Shown here: positions 1-8,327 of the stretch, piece by piece
Numbering within the stretch: the stretch's first letter is position 1
How the letters are laid out: each line of letters begins with the position of its first letter
NCBI GenBank assembly: GCA_002401885.1
Contig: NVUL01000052.1
Span: 1-48,045 of the forward strand
Direction: 5' to 3'
DNA: 48,045 bases
From: SAR86 cluster bacterium
Lineage (GTDB): Bacteria; Pseudomonadota; Gammaproteobacteria; Pseudomonadales; Pseudohongiellaceae
The notes under the pieces: model-generated
The model's database searches: none
Seen by the model: the letters and a program-made list of their open reading frames with translations, nothing else
Told to the model about the DNA's origin: nothing
Program-made: the position numbers and the translations under genes

Positions 1-90
1 ATACTTCGTTGGAGGTAATTTTTTCCTCAGTCATGTACTAACGTACACTCCCTCGTCCAAAATTGTCTCCGCCTCGTCTTCGAGCCTCGG
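1..90. repeat. Imperfect hairpin repeat, copy 1 (left end cut by window)
   Basis: This is the first of two related elements. Its core is a five-pair stem TGTAC (34-38) and GTACA (43-47) around the loop TAAC. On the minus strand the stem is flanked by GAG on one side and TGA on the other, which in RNA would give tandem G-A mismatches. Its right flank (CTCCCTC, AAAATTG, GCCTCG) aligns with the same blocks of the second copy at 119-219. The outer left arm lies before position 1. No open reading frame with a recognisable product covers it. Confidence 0.6.
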
Positions 91-118
91 GCTTCGCTTA
101 AAGCTTATTCATATTTAT

Positions 119-219
119 CTGAGCATCGTATGCTTCGTTGCTCAATTTGTTCTCGCTCGGTCACGTACACTAGTACGCTCCCTCACTCGAAAAATTGGCG
201 CCTCGCCTACGATGTTCAG
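119..219. repeat. Imperfect hairpin repeat, copy 2 (complete)
   Basis: This complete copy is bounded by inverted arms CTGAGCATCGTA (119-130) and TACGATGTTCAG (208-219), which pair at 11 of 12 positions. Inside them, AATTT (144-148) pairs with AAATT (192-196). The core is CGTAC (164-168), loop ACTA, GTACG (173-177). Relative to copy 1 the basal core pair changes from T-A to C-G, so both bases changed and pairing is kept. The minus-strand GAG/TGA flanks are conserved. This suggests a structured RNA or a palindromic mobile repeat. A smaller hairpin (CTGAT at 236-240, ATTCAG at 246-251) follows. The rest of 220-309 shows nothing else. Confidence 0.65.
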
Positions 220-309
220 GCTGTGTCAAAGCAATCTGATCAACGATTCAGAACTGCTCTGGCTACAAAAGGAATTGATTCTACTTAATTATACGTCTGC
301 TGATAAGCC

Positions 310-1050
310 CTAAAAGGCTGCGGCGTTCGCTTTTTCTACGGCTTTGAAGTCTGCCTGTACACCTGCCGCGAACTGCACGGCAAATGGGTCCGGGTAGATG
401 TCTTCAGAGCCCTTGGCGATCTCTTCATACACATGAATCGCAACCGAGTCTGGCGAGACCTTGTCCATGGGTACGTCTTTGGCCATATCAGTGTCTACTG
501 GGCCTGGGAATACGCCAGAGACCAGCGTGCCTTGTTTGGCGAGTTCTACGCGTAGTGCCTGAGTCAATGAGCGACCGGCGGCCTTCGATGCCGAATAGCC
601 TGGTGCGAAAGCAAAGCTGCTAAGGCCTGCAACGGAGAGAATATTCACGATAGCGCCGCCACCATTTGCGCCAAGAATAGGCGCAAAAGCATCGCACATC
701 CTGATGATGCCAAAATAGTTAACTTCCATCTCCATACGTTGGCCTGCCTCATTGGGGTTGCCGACCATTGGTCCGCCGCCCCCCATGCCTGAGTTGTTGA
801 TCAGTACTTCAACGTCGCCGGCTGCCGCGGCCGCTGCAGTCACTTGATCTTGATTCGTGACATCCAGGGTGTGAGGGGCAATCTTGTCGCCATACTTCGC
901 GATGAGTTCCGCTAGTGTAGATTCGTCTCTTGCCGCTGCATACACTTTCTTCGCGCCCATCTCAAGAGCTTGGATCGCAAAGCTCTTGCCTATGCCTCGA
1001 TTGGAGCCAGAGACTAGAACTACTTTGTCTTTGATTGAAACGCCTGACAT
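310..1050 (-). CDS. Short-chain dehydrogenase/reductase (SDR) family oxidoreductase
   Basis: This 246-residue protein is a classical-size SDR, expected to be a cytosolic NAD(P)H-dependent oxidoreductase. The N-terminal nucleotide-binding loop reads SGSNRGIG (about 14-21), a variant of TGxxxGIG. The NNSG motif lies near residue 85 and the catalytic YSASK near 150. The ATG start is preceded by AGGAG at good spacing. It lies downstream of rpoD on the same strand with 129 bases between them, and probably has its own transcription. Substrate cannot be read from sequence. The family is certain; the reaction is not. Confidence 0.85.
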   Translation of the reverse strand: MSGVSIKDKVVLVSGSNRGIGKSFAIQALEMGAKKVYAAARDESTLAELIAKYGDKIAPHTLDVTNQDQVTAAAAAAGDVEVLINNSGMGGGGPMVGNPNEAGQRMEMEVNYFGIIRMCDAFAPILGANGGGAIVNILSVAGLSSFAFAPGYSASKAAGRSLTQALRVELAKQGTLVSGVFPGPVDTDMAKDVPMDKVSPDSVAIHVYEEIAKGSEDIYPDPFAVQFAAGVQADFKAVEKANAAAF

Positions 1051-1096
1051 GAAAATCTCCTAAACTATCTGATAAAACCCGTTTTGTGATTAAAGC

Positions 1097-1172
1097 GAAA
1101 CTCGGGAAGCTGCAAATGGAGAGCAAGATACTTCGGCACCGCCGCGCTCTCTATGTGCCGATGCCGAGTTTC
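1097..1172 (-). other. Nested inverted repeats after rpoD (possible terminator or structured 3' end)
   Basis: Between the rpoD stop and the next gene, GAAACTCGG (1097-1105) pairs perfectly with CCGAGTTTC (1164-1172). Nested inside, ATGGAGAGC pairs with GCTCTCTAT over nine positions including one G-T. An alternative inner pair is CGGCA with TGCCG. On the minus strand the outer stem starts eight bases after the rpoD stop. The following bases (GCTTTAATC) contain only a short T run, so a classical intrinsic terminator is not clear-cut. Confidence 0.5.
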
Positions 1173-1179
1173 TGTAGCT

Positions 1180-3018
1180 CTACTCGTCGAGAAAGCTGCG
1201 AAGATGATCTGAGCGGGTCGGGTGTCGAAGCTTACGCAGTGCCTTCGCCTCGATCTGACGTATGCGTTCACGAGTTACATCGAATTGCTTGCCCACTTCT
1301 TCTAGAGTGTGGTCGGTATTCATGTCGATACCGAAGCGCATTCTTAGTACCTTCGCTTCTCTTGCTGTCAGACTGCCTAGGACATCTTTAGTTGCTTCGC
1401 GCAGGCCTTCATCGATGGACGAATCCACTGGTGAATCTACGGTGGCATCCTCAATGAAATCACCTAAATGGGAATCTTCATCATCACCGATCGGTGTCTC
1501 CATGGAGATTGGCTCTTTCGCGATCTTTAGCACACGACGGACTTTATCTTCCGACATTTCCATGCGTTCGCCCAACTCCTCTGGAGTTGGCTCGCGGCCC
1601 TTCTCATGCACCATCTGGCGTGAAATACGATTTAGCTTGTTGATAGTCTCGATCATGTGAACAGGGATACGAATTGTACGGGCCTGGTCGGCGATTGAGC
1701 GCGTGATAGCCTGTCGAATCCACCAGGTAGCATAGGTTGAGAACTTGTAACCGCGTCGATACTCGAATTTGTCCACGGCCTTCATCAAGCCGATGTTGCC
1801 TTCCTGAATCAGATCCAGAAACTGTAGGCCGCGGTTCGTGTATTTCTTCGCGATGGAGATAACCAAGCGTAGGTTAGCCTCAACCATTTCTTTCTTCGCG
1901 CGTCGTGATTTTGCTTCGCCTATCGACATCTTTCGATTGATATCTTTGATCTCAGCGATTAGCAGGCCGGTCTCTTCTTCGATGAGACGAATCTTCTTCT
2001 GAGCGCGCAATACTTCGGTCTTCACGTTAACCAATAACTCCGAGTACGCTTCCTTTTCCTTGATGTGTTTGTCGATCCACTTAGGGTTCACTTCGCTGCC
2101 GGGAAAGCTAGCAATGAAGACCTTGCGTGGCATCTTTGCGCTGCGAATACACAGGCTCATGATTGTGCGCTCATGACGACGTAGTCGTGTAAGCACGGCG
2201 CGAATATGACTTAGTAGTGGCTCAAACTGACGCGGAGTTAGCTTGAAGCTCTTGAACAGTTCACCTAACTTCGCGAGCTCTTCTCTGGACTTATCGTGGA
2301 CGCGCCCGCGCTTACCAACTACCGCGCTGGCCAGCTCGTATTGCACGCGTAACTCAGTGAAGCGAATTCTGGCCTCTTCTGGGTCAGGTCCAACTGGAAC
2401 TTCATCTTCGTCTTCAATGCCAGCATCTTTCTTGTCTTGTTTTTCTTGGGCCGTCTGTTGGCTAACCGCAGGTGGGCCAACTGGAATCGCTTCATCACTG
2501 ATATCGAGATAACCCGTTATCAGTTCGTTGAGTCGTCTCTCTTCGCTATCGACCAACGCATACTCATTGAGCACATGCTCGACCGTGCCCGGGAAGTAGG
2601 CCATGGCGTTCATCAGTTCGCGCAGGCCTTCCTCGATGCGTTTGGCGATTACGATCTCACCTTCGCGTGTGAGGAGTTCGACCGTACCCATCTCGCGCAT
2701 ATACATGCGTACTGGATCCGTAGTACGGCCAGCTTCGTTCTCAACCGCGGCGAGGGCTGCTGCAGCCTCGGCAGCGGCGACTTCGTCGGCGCCGGAGTCG
2801 CTTTCTTCGTTGAGCAACAAGGCATCCGCATCTGGTGCTGCTTCAAACACCTTGATGCCCATGTCATTAATCATCTGGATAATATCTTCAACCTGATCCG
2901 GGTCGGAGATAGATTCCGGAAGGTGGTCGTTGACCTCGGAATAGGTTAGATAGCCCTGTTCCTTTCCTTTCGCAATTAATGTTTTAAGGCTGGATTGTGG
3001 TGCAATTAAGTCGGCCAT
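1180..3018 (-). CDS. rpoD: RNA polymerase sigma factor RpoD (sigma 70)
   Basis: This is the primary sigma factor, 612 residues, almost the length of E. coli RpoD. Region 1.1 is at the N-terminus, region 1.2 ([11 protein letters not shown]) begins near residue 101, and an acidic non-conserved region follows. Regions 2.1-2.4 run from about 375 to 450 and include the promoter-melting segment [15 protein letters not shown]. Region 4.2 with the -35-recognising helix-turn-helix ([17 protein letters not shown]) lies near 584-600. I chose the ATG giving MADLIAPQ, since the 20 upstream residues are unlike the family and GGGGAG lies ten bases before this ATG. It is the last gene of rpsU-yqeY-dnaG-rpoD and has promoters of its own in the gap after dnaG. 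Confidence 0.97.
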   Translation of the reverse strand: MADLIAPQSSLKTLIAKGKEQGYLTYSEVNDHLPESISDPDQVEDIIQMINDMGIKVFEAAPDADALLLNEESDSGADEVAAAEAAAALAAVENEAGRTTDPVRMYMREMGTVELLTREGEIVIAKRIEEGLRELMNAMAYFPGTVEHVLNEYALVDSEERRLNELITGYLDISDEAIPVGPPAVSQQTAQEKQDKKDAGIEDEDEVPVGPDPEEARIRFTELRVQYELASAVVGKRGRVHDKSREELAKLGELFKSFKLTPRQFEPLLSHIRAVLTRLRRHERTIMSLCIRSAKMPRKVFIASFPGSEVNPKWIDKHIKEKEAYSELLVNVKTEVLRAQKKIRLIEEETGLLIAEIKDINRKMSIGEAKSRRAKKEMVEANLRLVISIAKKYTNRGLQFLDLIQEGNIGLMKAVDKFEYRRGYKFSTYATWWIRQAITRSIADQARTIRIPVHMIETINKLNRISRQMVHEKGREPTPEELGERMEMSEDKVRRVLKIAKEPISMETPIGDDEDSHLGDFIEDATVDSPVDSSIDEGLREATKDVLGSLTAREAKVLRMRFGIDMNTDHTLEEVGKQFDVTRERIRQIEAKALRKLRHPTRSDHLRSFLDE

Positions 3019-3076
3019 GAACTCTCGTCTCCCCAGCGCAGTTGCCAGGTAGTGGGTGAATAAAAGTGAGCCGGGC

Positions 3077-3106
3077 ATTATATAGGCTTAGAGCCCGACT
3101 TGTACA
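3077..3106 (-). promoter_or_regulatory. Putative sigma70 promoter of rpoD
   Basis: On the minus strand a perfect -10 hexamer TATAAT (3082-3077) lies about 60 bases before the chosen rpoD start. With an 18-base spacer the -35 hexamer would be TGTACA (3106-3101), four of six matches to consensus. This would allow rpoD transcription independent of the upstream operon. Confidence 0.5.
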
Positions 3107-3145
3107 TCGTTGAACTGGCTAAATTACGCCGTGAACAGGCCTAAG

Positions 3146-3175
3146 TAGATGGGGACAATTGTTGAGTTTTTCAAG
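3146..3175 (-). promoter_or_regulatory. Putative heat-shock (sigma32) promoter of rpoD
   Basis: The minus strand reads CTTGAAA (3175-3169), 14 bases, then CCCCATCTA (3154-3146). This matches the known sigma32 consensus CTTGAAA, 11-16 bases, CCCCATNT. It begins just after the dnaG stop codon and points at rpoD. E. coli rpoD is known to have a heat-shock promoter in the equivalent part of its operon. Activity here is inferred. Confidence 0.65.
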
Positions 3176-3178
3176 CTG

Positions 3179-5110
3179 CTAGAGCGGAGGAGCCGGAGGT
3201 AACTCGCTGTCAGTGGGCGGTTCGTCGCCTGATTGAGAGCGCTTGGGGTCGGCGATCTTCGAGAGGGCCTCTCTGAGCTTTTGTGATTCAAGCTTTTTTA
3301 TGACATCTGACAATATCTTGTCAAGAATTTGTAAAAACTCCTGTTCAAGCCCTTCTATAGGGGTGATGTTCTCGCTTTTCAGTCGCGTTATTTGATTCCC
3401 GAAGGGGGATCCACTGCAATAGCCGAGCAGGGTAGGGGTGTCGGTATCGGGGTCGCGCTTCACCATCTCGATGAGGGATAGCAGCAATTGCCGTCCCTCA
3501 TCTCCAGCAGAATGAAGCGGCGACAGGTCCTGTGTGATGGCCAGAGCGACCTCTGGGTTCTGCATTAATAGTTCGATTGCCTTCACCGCGGCGGGCTTGC
3601 GATAGACGTTCAGGTTCGAGCTTGTGGACTTTGGCCGAGGGCTCCAGGGTCTCGACGATTGGTCGAAACTGGGCTCATAGGGAGCAGTTTCAGGCATGGG
3701 CGAAGAATGGGCCGAAGAAGCCGAGGGTGATGGCGGAGGTGGGGCTGAACCCCCTCTCGTTTGCTTCGATTGCGAGTCTATTAGCTTGTCCAGTGACTCA
3801 GTGGCAACGCCGAGGGTCTCCGAGAGTTTGTCCAACATTAATTGGCCGTATATGCCATTTGGAAATTTGGCGATTAAGGGTTTTGCAACATTGCTTAATC
3901 TTGCCCTGCCTTCGATAGTCCTGATGTCGAGTCCCTCCGACAGCTTGTCGAAGAAGAACTGCTCCAATGGTGTAGCCTTCTCGATCAATAGGTTGAACTC
4001 AGTCTCGCCAATCTTGCGGACCAATGTATCGGGGTCTTCGCCTTCGGGAAGAAACAGAAACTTCACCTGACGACCATCTTGCATTTCCGACAGGCTTGCC
4101 TCTAAGGCCCGCCATGCTGCAGTTCTACCCGCGTCGTCGCCATCGAAGCAGAATACAACTTCAGGCACTAGGCGGAAGAGCCGAGTCAGGTGCCGATCAC
4201 TCGTCGCCGTGCCCAGTGTGGCAACCGAATTGCGAATACCCATCTGTGATAGGGCAATTACATCCATATAGCCTTCAACTATAAGGATGCGTTTGAGTTT
4301 GTTGTTCGCCTTCTTCGCCTCGAAGAGGCCATATAACTCCGCACCCTTGTGAAAGACAGGCGTCTCCGGAGAGTTCAAGTACTTTGGTTTGTCATCGCCA
4401 AGAACCCGACCGCCGAAGGCGATAGTGCGCCCGCGGCTATCACGGATGGGGAAAATAATTCGGTCGCGAAATCTATCGTAATAACGAACGGCATTGGTGT
4501 TGTCAGTACTTTCGCTCCCCTGGTCTTTTCGGGCTTCTTTTTCGATAACCATGCCTGCCTTGAGGAGAGACTTTTGTTCATTGGCATCACCAGCGATTTC
4601 TTTCAATAGGTTATCCCAGCCCGGTGGGGCATAGCCTATGCAGAAATCCCGCGCGATTTCGCCGCTCACGCCCCTAGCTTTCAGATAGTCGACGGCCGAT
4701 TTGCGTTGCTCATGACGGCGCAGTTGCTGACAGTAGAATTTGTTCGCCTCCTCCAAGACTTCGAATAGCTTGCTGTTCTCCGATTGCCTGCGGGTAGCAG
4801 CGGCACTTTCTTCGCGTGGAACTTCCATGCCATTGTCTCGCGCGAGAGACTCCACCGCTTGGGGAAAATCCGTTTGATCGAAGTTCATGATGAAGCCGAT
4901 GGCGTTGCCGCCGGCACCGCAGCCGAAGCAGTAATAGAATTGACGATCAGGTTCCACGCTGAATGACGGCGTTTTTTCCTTGTGGAAGGGGCAGCAGGCA
5001 GAGTAGTTCTTGCCGGACTTTTTTAGCGTGACTCGTTTGTCCACAACCTCGACGATATCTGCCCGGCTGAGCAGGTCATCGATGAATGTTTGTGGAATTA
5101 GTCCAGCCAT
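3179..5110 (-). CDS. dnaG: DNA primase DnaG
   Basis: DnaG makes RNA primers at the replication fork and acts with the DnaB helicase. The 643-residue protein starts with the CHC2 zinc-binding domain, with C40, H43, C61 and C64 visible. The catalytic TOPRIM domain follows, with ILIVEGYMDV (Glu near 279) and FDGDDAGR (near 322). A Pro/Ser-rich linker (about 430-500) joins it to the C-terminal helicase-binding domain, which ends in a second proline-rich tail (ELPPAPPL). It is longer than the E. coli enzyme (581 residues), mostly because of these linkers. It lies 172 bases after yqeY and 160 bases before the rpoD start. Confidence 0.97.
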   Translation of the reverse strand: MAGLIPQTFIDDLLSRADIVEVVDKRVTLKKSGKNYSACCPFHKEKTPSFSVEPDRQFYYCFGCGAGGNAIGFIMNFDQTDFPQAVESLARDNGMEVPREESAAATRRQSENSKLFEVLEEANKFYCQQLRRHEQRKSAVDYLKARGVSGEIARDFCIGYAPPGWDNLLKEIAGDANEQKSLLKAGMVIEKEARKDQGSESTDNTNAVRYYDRFRDRIIFPIRDSRGRTIAFGGRVLGDDKPKYLNSPETPVFHKGAELYGLFEAKKANNKLKRILIVEGYMDVIALSQMGIRNSVATLGTATSDRHLTRLFRLVPEVVFCFDGDDAGRTAAWRALEASLSEMQDGRQVKFLFLPEGEDPDTLVRKIGETEFNLLIEKATPLEQFFFDKLSEGLDIRTIEGRARLSNVAKPLIAKFPNGIYGQLMLDKLSETLGVATESLDKLIDSQSKQTRGGSAPPPPSPSASSAHSSPMPETAPYEPSFDQSSRPWSPRPKSTSSNLNVYRKPAAVKAIELLMQNPEVALAITQDLSPLHSAGDEGRQLLLSLIEMVKRDPDTDTPTLLGYCSGSPFGNQITRLKSENITPIEGLEQEFLQILDKILSDVIKKLESQKLREALSKIADPKRSQSGDEPPTDSELPPAPPL

Positions 5111-5282
5111 GGGTCAAGAATCCAGAATTTTAGAATGTGGGCGGTGAAGCGCGAGTCGTGGCTATGTCAGCCGAACCACTGCTTCGACGCTATTGTATCC
5201 AAATCTAGGTGTAGTTGCTGCGGGATGGTTTGGTGAATTTCAGACGAGCAGTGTAGGAGGCTTTGCTGCTTCTAGTTTCTTT

Positions 5283-5735
5283 CTAGGCAAGTAACGATTT
5301 GATTTGCTTGCTCACCTCGGCCATGTCAGCGCGACCGACTACCTGAGGGCGGACTATATTCATTACTTTTCCCATTTCTTTCATCGAAGCCGCACCCGAC
5401 TCACTCACAGCAGAGGTAATGATTTTCTCGAGTTCGTCCGCTTCCAGCGCCTGCGGCAGGAATTCCTGTATCACTTCGATCTCGAACTGTTCCTGAGCAA
5501 CCAGCTCTGGGCGATTGGCAGACGCGTATTGACGAATGGATTCGCGGCGCTGCTTAATCATCTTGTCCAGGATGCCAATAACGCGTGCATCATCTGGATC
5601 GATGCGCTCGTCAACTTCCACGCGCTTGATTTCAGACAGTGCAAGACGAATAGTGCCTAGGCGCGGCTTATCTTTTGCCCGCATGGCATCTTTCATGGCT
5701 TCGGTGAAGGCTAGTTTGAGAGGGCTATCAGACAT
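5283..5735 (-). CDS. yqeY: GatB/YqeY-domain protein
   Basis: This 150-residue protein matches the YqeY family, related to the tail domain of the GatB subunit of tRNA amidotransferase. Motifs visible are LKLAFTEAMKDAMRAKDK at the N-terminus, IKRVEVDE, and IEVIQEFLPQ. The family is proposed to bind tRNA, but the precise role is not established. The ATG giving MSDSPLK was preferred over an upstream start that would add 13 residues and run into the intercistronic hairpins. Its position between rpsU and dnaG is the pseudomonad arrangement and differs from the enteric operon. Confidence 0.9.
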   Translation of the reverse strand: MSDSPLKLAFTEAMKDAMRAKDKPRLGTIRLALSEIKRVEVDERIDPDDARVIGILDKMIKQRRESIRQYASANRPELVAQEQFEIEVIQEFLPQALEADELEKIITSAVSESGAASMKEMGKVMNIVRPQVVGRADMAEVSKQIKSLLA

Positions 5736-5748
5736 GATTATCCGAGTA

Positions 5749-5791
5749 CCTGCAGAGAGCAGGAGGGCAAGCACTAAGACGATGCTTGCCC
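5749..5791 (-). terminator. Two adjacent hairpins between rpsU and yqeY (attenuator or processing site)
   Basis: Ten bases after the rpsU stop, GGGCAAGCA (5765-5773) and TGCTTGCCC (5783-5791) form a perfect nine-pair stem with a nine-base loop. Next to it CCTGC (5749-5753) and GCAGG (5759-5763) form a five-pair stem with loop AGAGA. No T run follows on the minus strand, so partial termination or mRNA processing is likelier than a full stop. In E. coli a terminator between rpsU and dnaG sets the S21-to-primase ratio. A similar role here is inference. Confidence 0.6.
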
Positions 5792-5801
5792 GATGGTAAG
5801 A

Positions 5802-6017
5802 CTAGTACAGGCGTTGGCTTTTTTTGCTTTCCCGCTGCACTTTCTTCAAATGGCGCTTAACCGCAGCCGCCGCCTTACGCTTACGTACAGCAGTAGGCTT
5901 CTCGTAGAATTCTCTACGACGCACTTCGGCTAGGATTCCTGCTTTTTCGCAAGAGCGTTTGAAGCGGCGCAGGGCCACGTCGAAAGGCTCGTTATCTTTA
6001 AGTTTTACCTGGGGCAT
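5802..6017 (-). CDS. rpsU: 30S ribosomal protein S21
   Basis: The 71-residue basic protein has the S21 signature [19 protein letters not shown] followed by [16 protein letters not shown] and a lysine/arginine-rich tail ending in RLY. S21 binds the 30S subunit and helps initiation. The ATG giving MPQVKLK fits the family length exactly, with AGGTAGGTG upstream. The possible GTG four codons earlier overlaps that Shine-Dalgarno sequence. It is the first gene of the macromolecular synthesis operon. Confidence 0.97.
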   Translation of the reverse strand: MPQVKLKDNEPFDVALRRFKRSCEKAGILAEVRRREFYEKPTAVRKRKAAAAVKRHLKKVQRESKKSQRLY

Positions 6018-6333
6018 TGAACTAAACACCTACCTTAATAGTTTTACTGTTAATTTTGTGGAAACAAGCTAGTTTACTTGTCGTTCCGGCCCAAATATTA
6101 AGAAAGCTCCAAGAATCACAGGGACGCGGAATATGAGGGGCGCTAATATTAATGCCCCGAGGCCCTAATTGCAAAAGAATTAGTCCTTATCGGCTAGGAA
6201 TTTGGCCTAAATACAAGGCGAAGGTACGAGGAATTTGGGATATGCCTCCATATTTGGCATGATTGCCACTTTTCCAGCAACCCCGATTGCGATTGAGAGT
6301 GATAGTGAGAGCAAAAGTGAGAGAGTTAAACCG
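6018..6333. promoter_or_regulatory. Divergent control region between rpsU and tsaD
   Basis: This 316-base gap must hold promoters for both directions, but I see no unambiguous -35/-10 pair. It holds two small inverted repeats: GGGGC/GCCCC (6137-6158) around an AT-rich loop, and CTAATT (6165-6170) with AATTAG (6178-6183). No LexA-type box is evident. The last 75 bases are open in the tsaD frame, and a purine-rich run ends before the TTG start used for tsaD. Confidence 0.4.
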
Positions 6334-7362
6334 TTGATAGTACTGGGTATTGAAACATCATGTGATGAGACCGGAGTCGCGCTATATGACAGCGAGCACG
6401 GTCTATTGGCCGATTGCTTGTACAGCCAGATCGAATTACATGCACAATATGGTGGCGTAATTCCCGAGCTAGCGTCCCGCGATCACATTCGAAAGACGCT
6501 GCCGCTGATCATGGAGGTGATCAGTGCGGCCGGCATCGAGCAATCCGATATAGGCGGAGTAGCCTATACAGCAGGGCCAGGTTTGGTTGGTGCGCTGCTA
6601 GTTGGAGCCTCAATTGGGCGATCTCTTGGCATGGGATGGGATGTGCCAACAATCGGTGTCCACCACATGGAAGGCCATTTGTTGGCGCCTATGCTGGAGG
6701 GCGAACCACCGGCGTTTCCATTCGTGGCTCTATTAGTCTCCGGCGGACATACGCAGCTAGTGGAGGTTAAGGGCATTGGTCGTTATGTCTTGTTGGGTGA
6801 ATCCCTAGACGATGCCGCGGGCGAGGCGTTCGATAAAGTCGGCAAGATGTTGGGCCTGCCCTATCCCGGTGGTCCCCATGTGGCTAAATTGGCAGTAGAG
6901 GGAGAGTCCGGGAAGTTCATTTTTCCACGTCCGATGACGAACCGTCCCGGATTGGATTTCAGCTTTAGTGGGCTAAAGACAGCCGTGCGCACGGCTATCG
7001 CTAAGGCTAGCGACGCCAATGGAGACTTGACCGAACTGCAGCGGGCAGACATCGCCCGTGGGTTTGAAGAGGCGGTGGTGGCGACACTCGCGATCAAATG
7101 CGGCCGAGCATTACAGCATACAGGAATGCACACCCTGATCATTGCTGGTGGTGTATCGGCAAACTTGCAGTTGCGTGAAGTGTTGGAAAAAACAGTAGCG
7201 AAGTTTGACGCGAAACTGTTTTACGCGAAGCATCGATTCTGCACCGACAATGGGGCAATGATTGCCTATGCTGGTTGCCAACGATTGTTGGCAGGCCAGA
7301 AAGACGACTTGGAGATACGTGCACAACCGCGTTGGTCATTGGAATCTCTGCCTGCACTATAG
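6334..7362 (+). CDS. tsaD: tRNA N6-threonylcarbamoyladenosine transferase TsaD
   Basis: TsaD transfers the threonylcarbamoyl group to A37 of ANN-decoding tRNAs, acting with TsaB and TsaE. The protein shows [12 protein letters not shown] at the N-terminus, the metal-binding [16 protein letters not shown], and [12 protein letters not shown] place the start at TTG 6334, which gives [10 protein letters not shown] and 342 residues, near the E. coli length of 337. GAGAGAG lies upstream. The next ATG upstream (6259) would add 25 serine- and glutamate-rich residues not typical of the family, so it cannot be fully excluded. It is divergent from rpsU, as in many gammaproteobacteria. Confidence 0.95.
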   Translation: MIVLGIETSCDETGVALYDSEHGLLADCLYSQIELHAQYGGVIPELASRDHIRKTLPLIMEVISAAGIEQSDIGGVAYTAGPGLVGALLVGASIGRSLGMGWDVPTIGVHHMEGHLLAPMLEGEPPAFPFVALLVSGGHTQLVEVKGIGRYVLLGESLDDAAGEAFDKVGKMLGLPYPGGPHVAKLAVEGESGKFIFPRPMTNRPGLDFSFSGLKTAVRTAIAKASDANGDLTELQRADIARGFEEAVVATLAIKCGRALQHTGMHTLIIAGGVSANLQLREVLEKTVAKFDAKLFYAKHRFCTDNGAMIAYAGCQRLLAGQKDDLEIRAQPRWSLESLPAL

Positions 7363-7411
7363 ATCGAGAATCGAGTAGCGCTTCTCTAGACTTTTGAATG
7401 AAGGATTAGGA

Positions 7412-7765
7412 ATGGATATCGTTTATATTCGTGAACTCAAGATAGAAACCATAATAGGTATCTACGATTGGGAGCGAGAACAGAAGCAGACCGTGAGTCT
7501 GGATCTCGAAATGGGAACCGACATTAGTCTGGCAGCAAGCAGCGAAGACATTGAAAACACTTTAGACTATAAGGCGGTGGCGAAGCGCCTTATCGAATTC
7601 ATCGAAGGCTCGGAATTTTTCTTGGTAGAGACTATGGCAGAGAAGATCGCACAGATCGTATTGGAAGAATTTTCCGTGCCCTGGATCAAGCTGCGCTTGG
7701 GCAAGCCTGGAGCCGTCACCGGTTCTAAAGATGTAGGTGTAATAATTGAACGTGGAAGTAAGTAG
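7412..7765 (+). CDS. folB: Dihydroneopterin aldolase FolB
   Basis: FolB converts 7,8-dihydroneopterin to 6-hydroxymethyl-7,8-dihydropterin in folate synthesis. The 117-residue product has the family features IGIYDWEREQKQ near the N-terminus, the DYKAV segment, the FFLVETMAEKIA segment that carries the active-site glutamate, and the C-terminal LGKPGA. The ATG at 7412 is preceded by AAGGATTAGGA. It lies 30 bases before folK, which encodes the next enzyme of the pathway, and the two are probably co-transcribed. Confidence 0.94.
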   Translation: MDIVYIRELKIETIIGIYDWEREQKQTVSLDLEMGTDISLAASSEDIENTLDYKAVAKRLIEFIEGSEFFLVETMAEKIAQIVLEEFSVPWIKLRLGKPGAVTGSKDVGVIIERGSK

Positions 7766-7795
7766 ATTTAACTGTTTCCTGCAAGTGAGTAGCAT

Positions 7796-8299
7796 GTGAC
7801 AACACTGGCTCTAAGCATAGGAAGTAACATAGACGCCGAGTCGAACATTCGGGCGGCGCTGGATGCGCTGAATTTAGAATTCGAAAACATTCGAAATTCT
7901 ACAACCTACGAGAGCCAAGCCATAGGCTTCGATGGCGACAATTTTCTCAATCTCGTGATTCTTGCTGATACGGACAAGGGACTAGACGAGGTCGCTGCCA
8001 TTCTAAAGCGATTAGAAGATCAGCTGGGGCGAGATAGACGGCAAGCGAGATTTTCCGGCCGTACTATGGATATCGACATTCTCCTGTATGGCAACGAGTC
8101 GGGTATGTGCTGTGGCATTGAGTTGCCGCGTCCAGAGGTCACGGAAAACGCCTATGTGCTACAGCCCCTCTCGGAACTATTGCCCGACGCGGTGCATCCT
8201 GCAACGGGCCTGTCATATCGAAACCTCTGGCAAGACTATGACAAATCGAAGCAGCAGCTTTGGGCGATTGAGACTGATTGGCCTGTCGAGGCGCCCTAG
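7796..8299 (+). CDS. folK: HPPK, 2-amino-4-hydroxy-6-hydroxymethyldihydropteridine pyrophosphokinase
   Basis: FolK transfers pyrophosphate from ATP to 6-hydroxymethyl-7,8-dihydropterin. The 167-residue sequence starts LALSIGSNI and carries the family signature RFSGRTMDIDILLYG, with the magnesium-binding acidic pair, followed by LPRPEVTENAYVLQPL. The start is GTG. An overlapping ATG two bases earlier runs straight into a stop. It follows folB closely and is convergent with the glutathione S-transferase gene, with only 28 bases between their stops. Confidence 0.94.
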   Translation: MTTLALSIGSNIDAESNIRAALDALNLEFENIRNSTTYESQAIGFDGDNFLNLVILADTDKGLDEVAAILKRLEDQLGRDRRQARFSGRTMDIDILLYGNESGMCCGIELPRPEVTENAYVLQPLSELLPDAVHPATGLSYRNLWQDYDKSKQQLWAIETDWPVEAP

Positions 8300-8327
8300 C
8301 TTCAATTGGCAGTCATTGCGGTCCCTG

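Noticed and set aside
1..309. CRISPR array or tRNA remnant at the left edge
   Set aside because: Only two diverged units with different flanks and no regular spacers are present, and no cloverleaf fits either unit.
2437..2949. 170-codon open frame antisense to rpoD
   Set aside because: It lies wholly inside rpoD on the other strand, has no ribosome-binding site or recognisable domain, and its composition follows from rpoD codon use.
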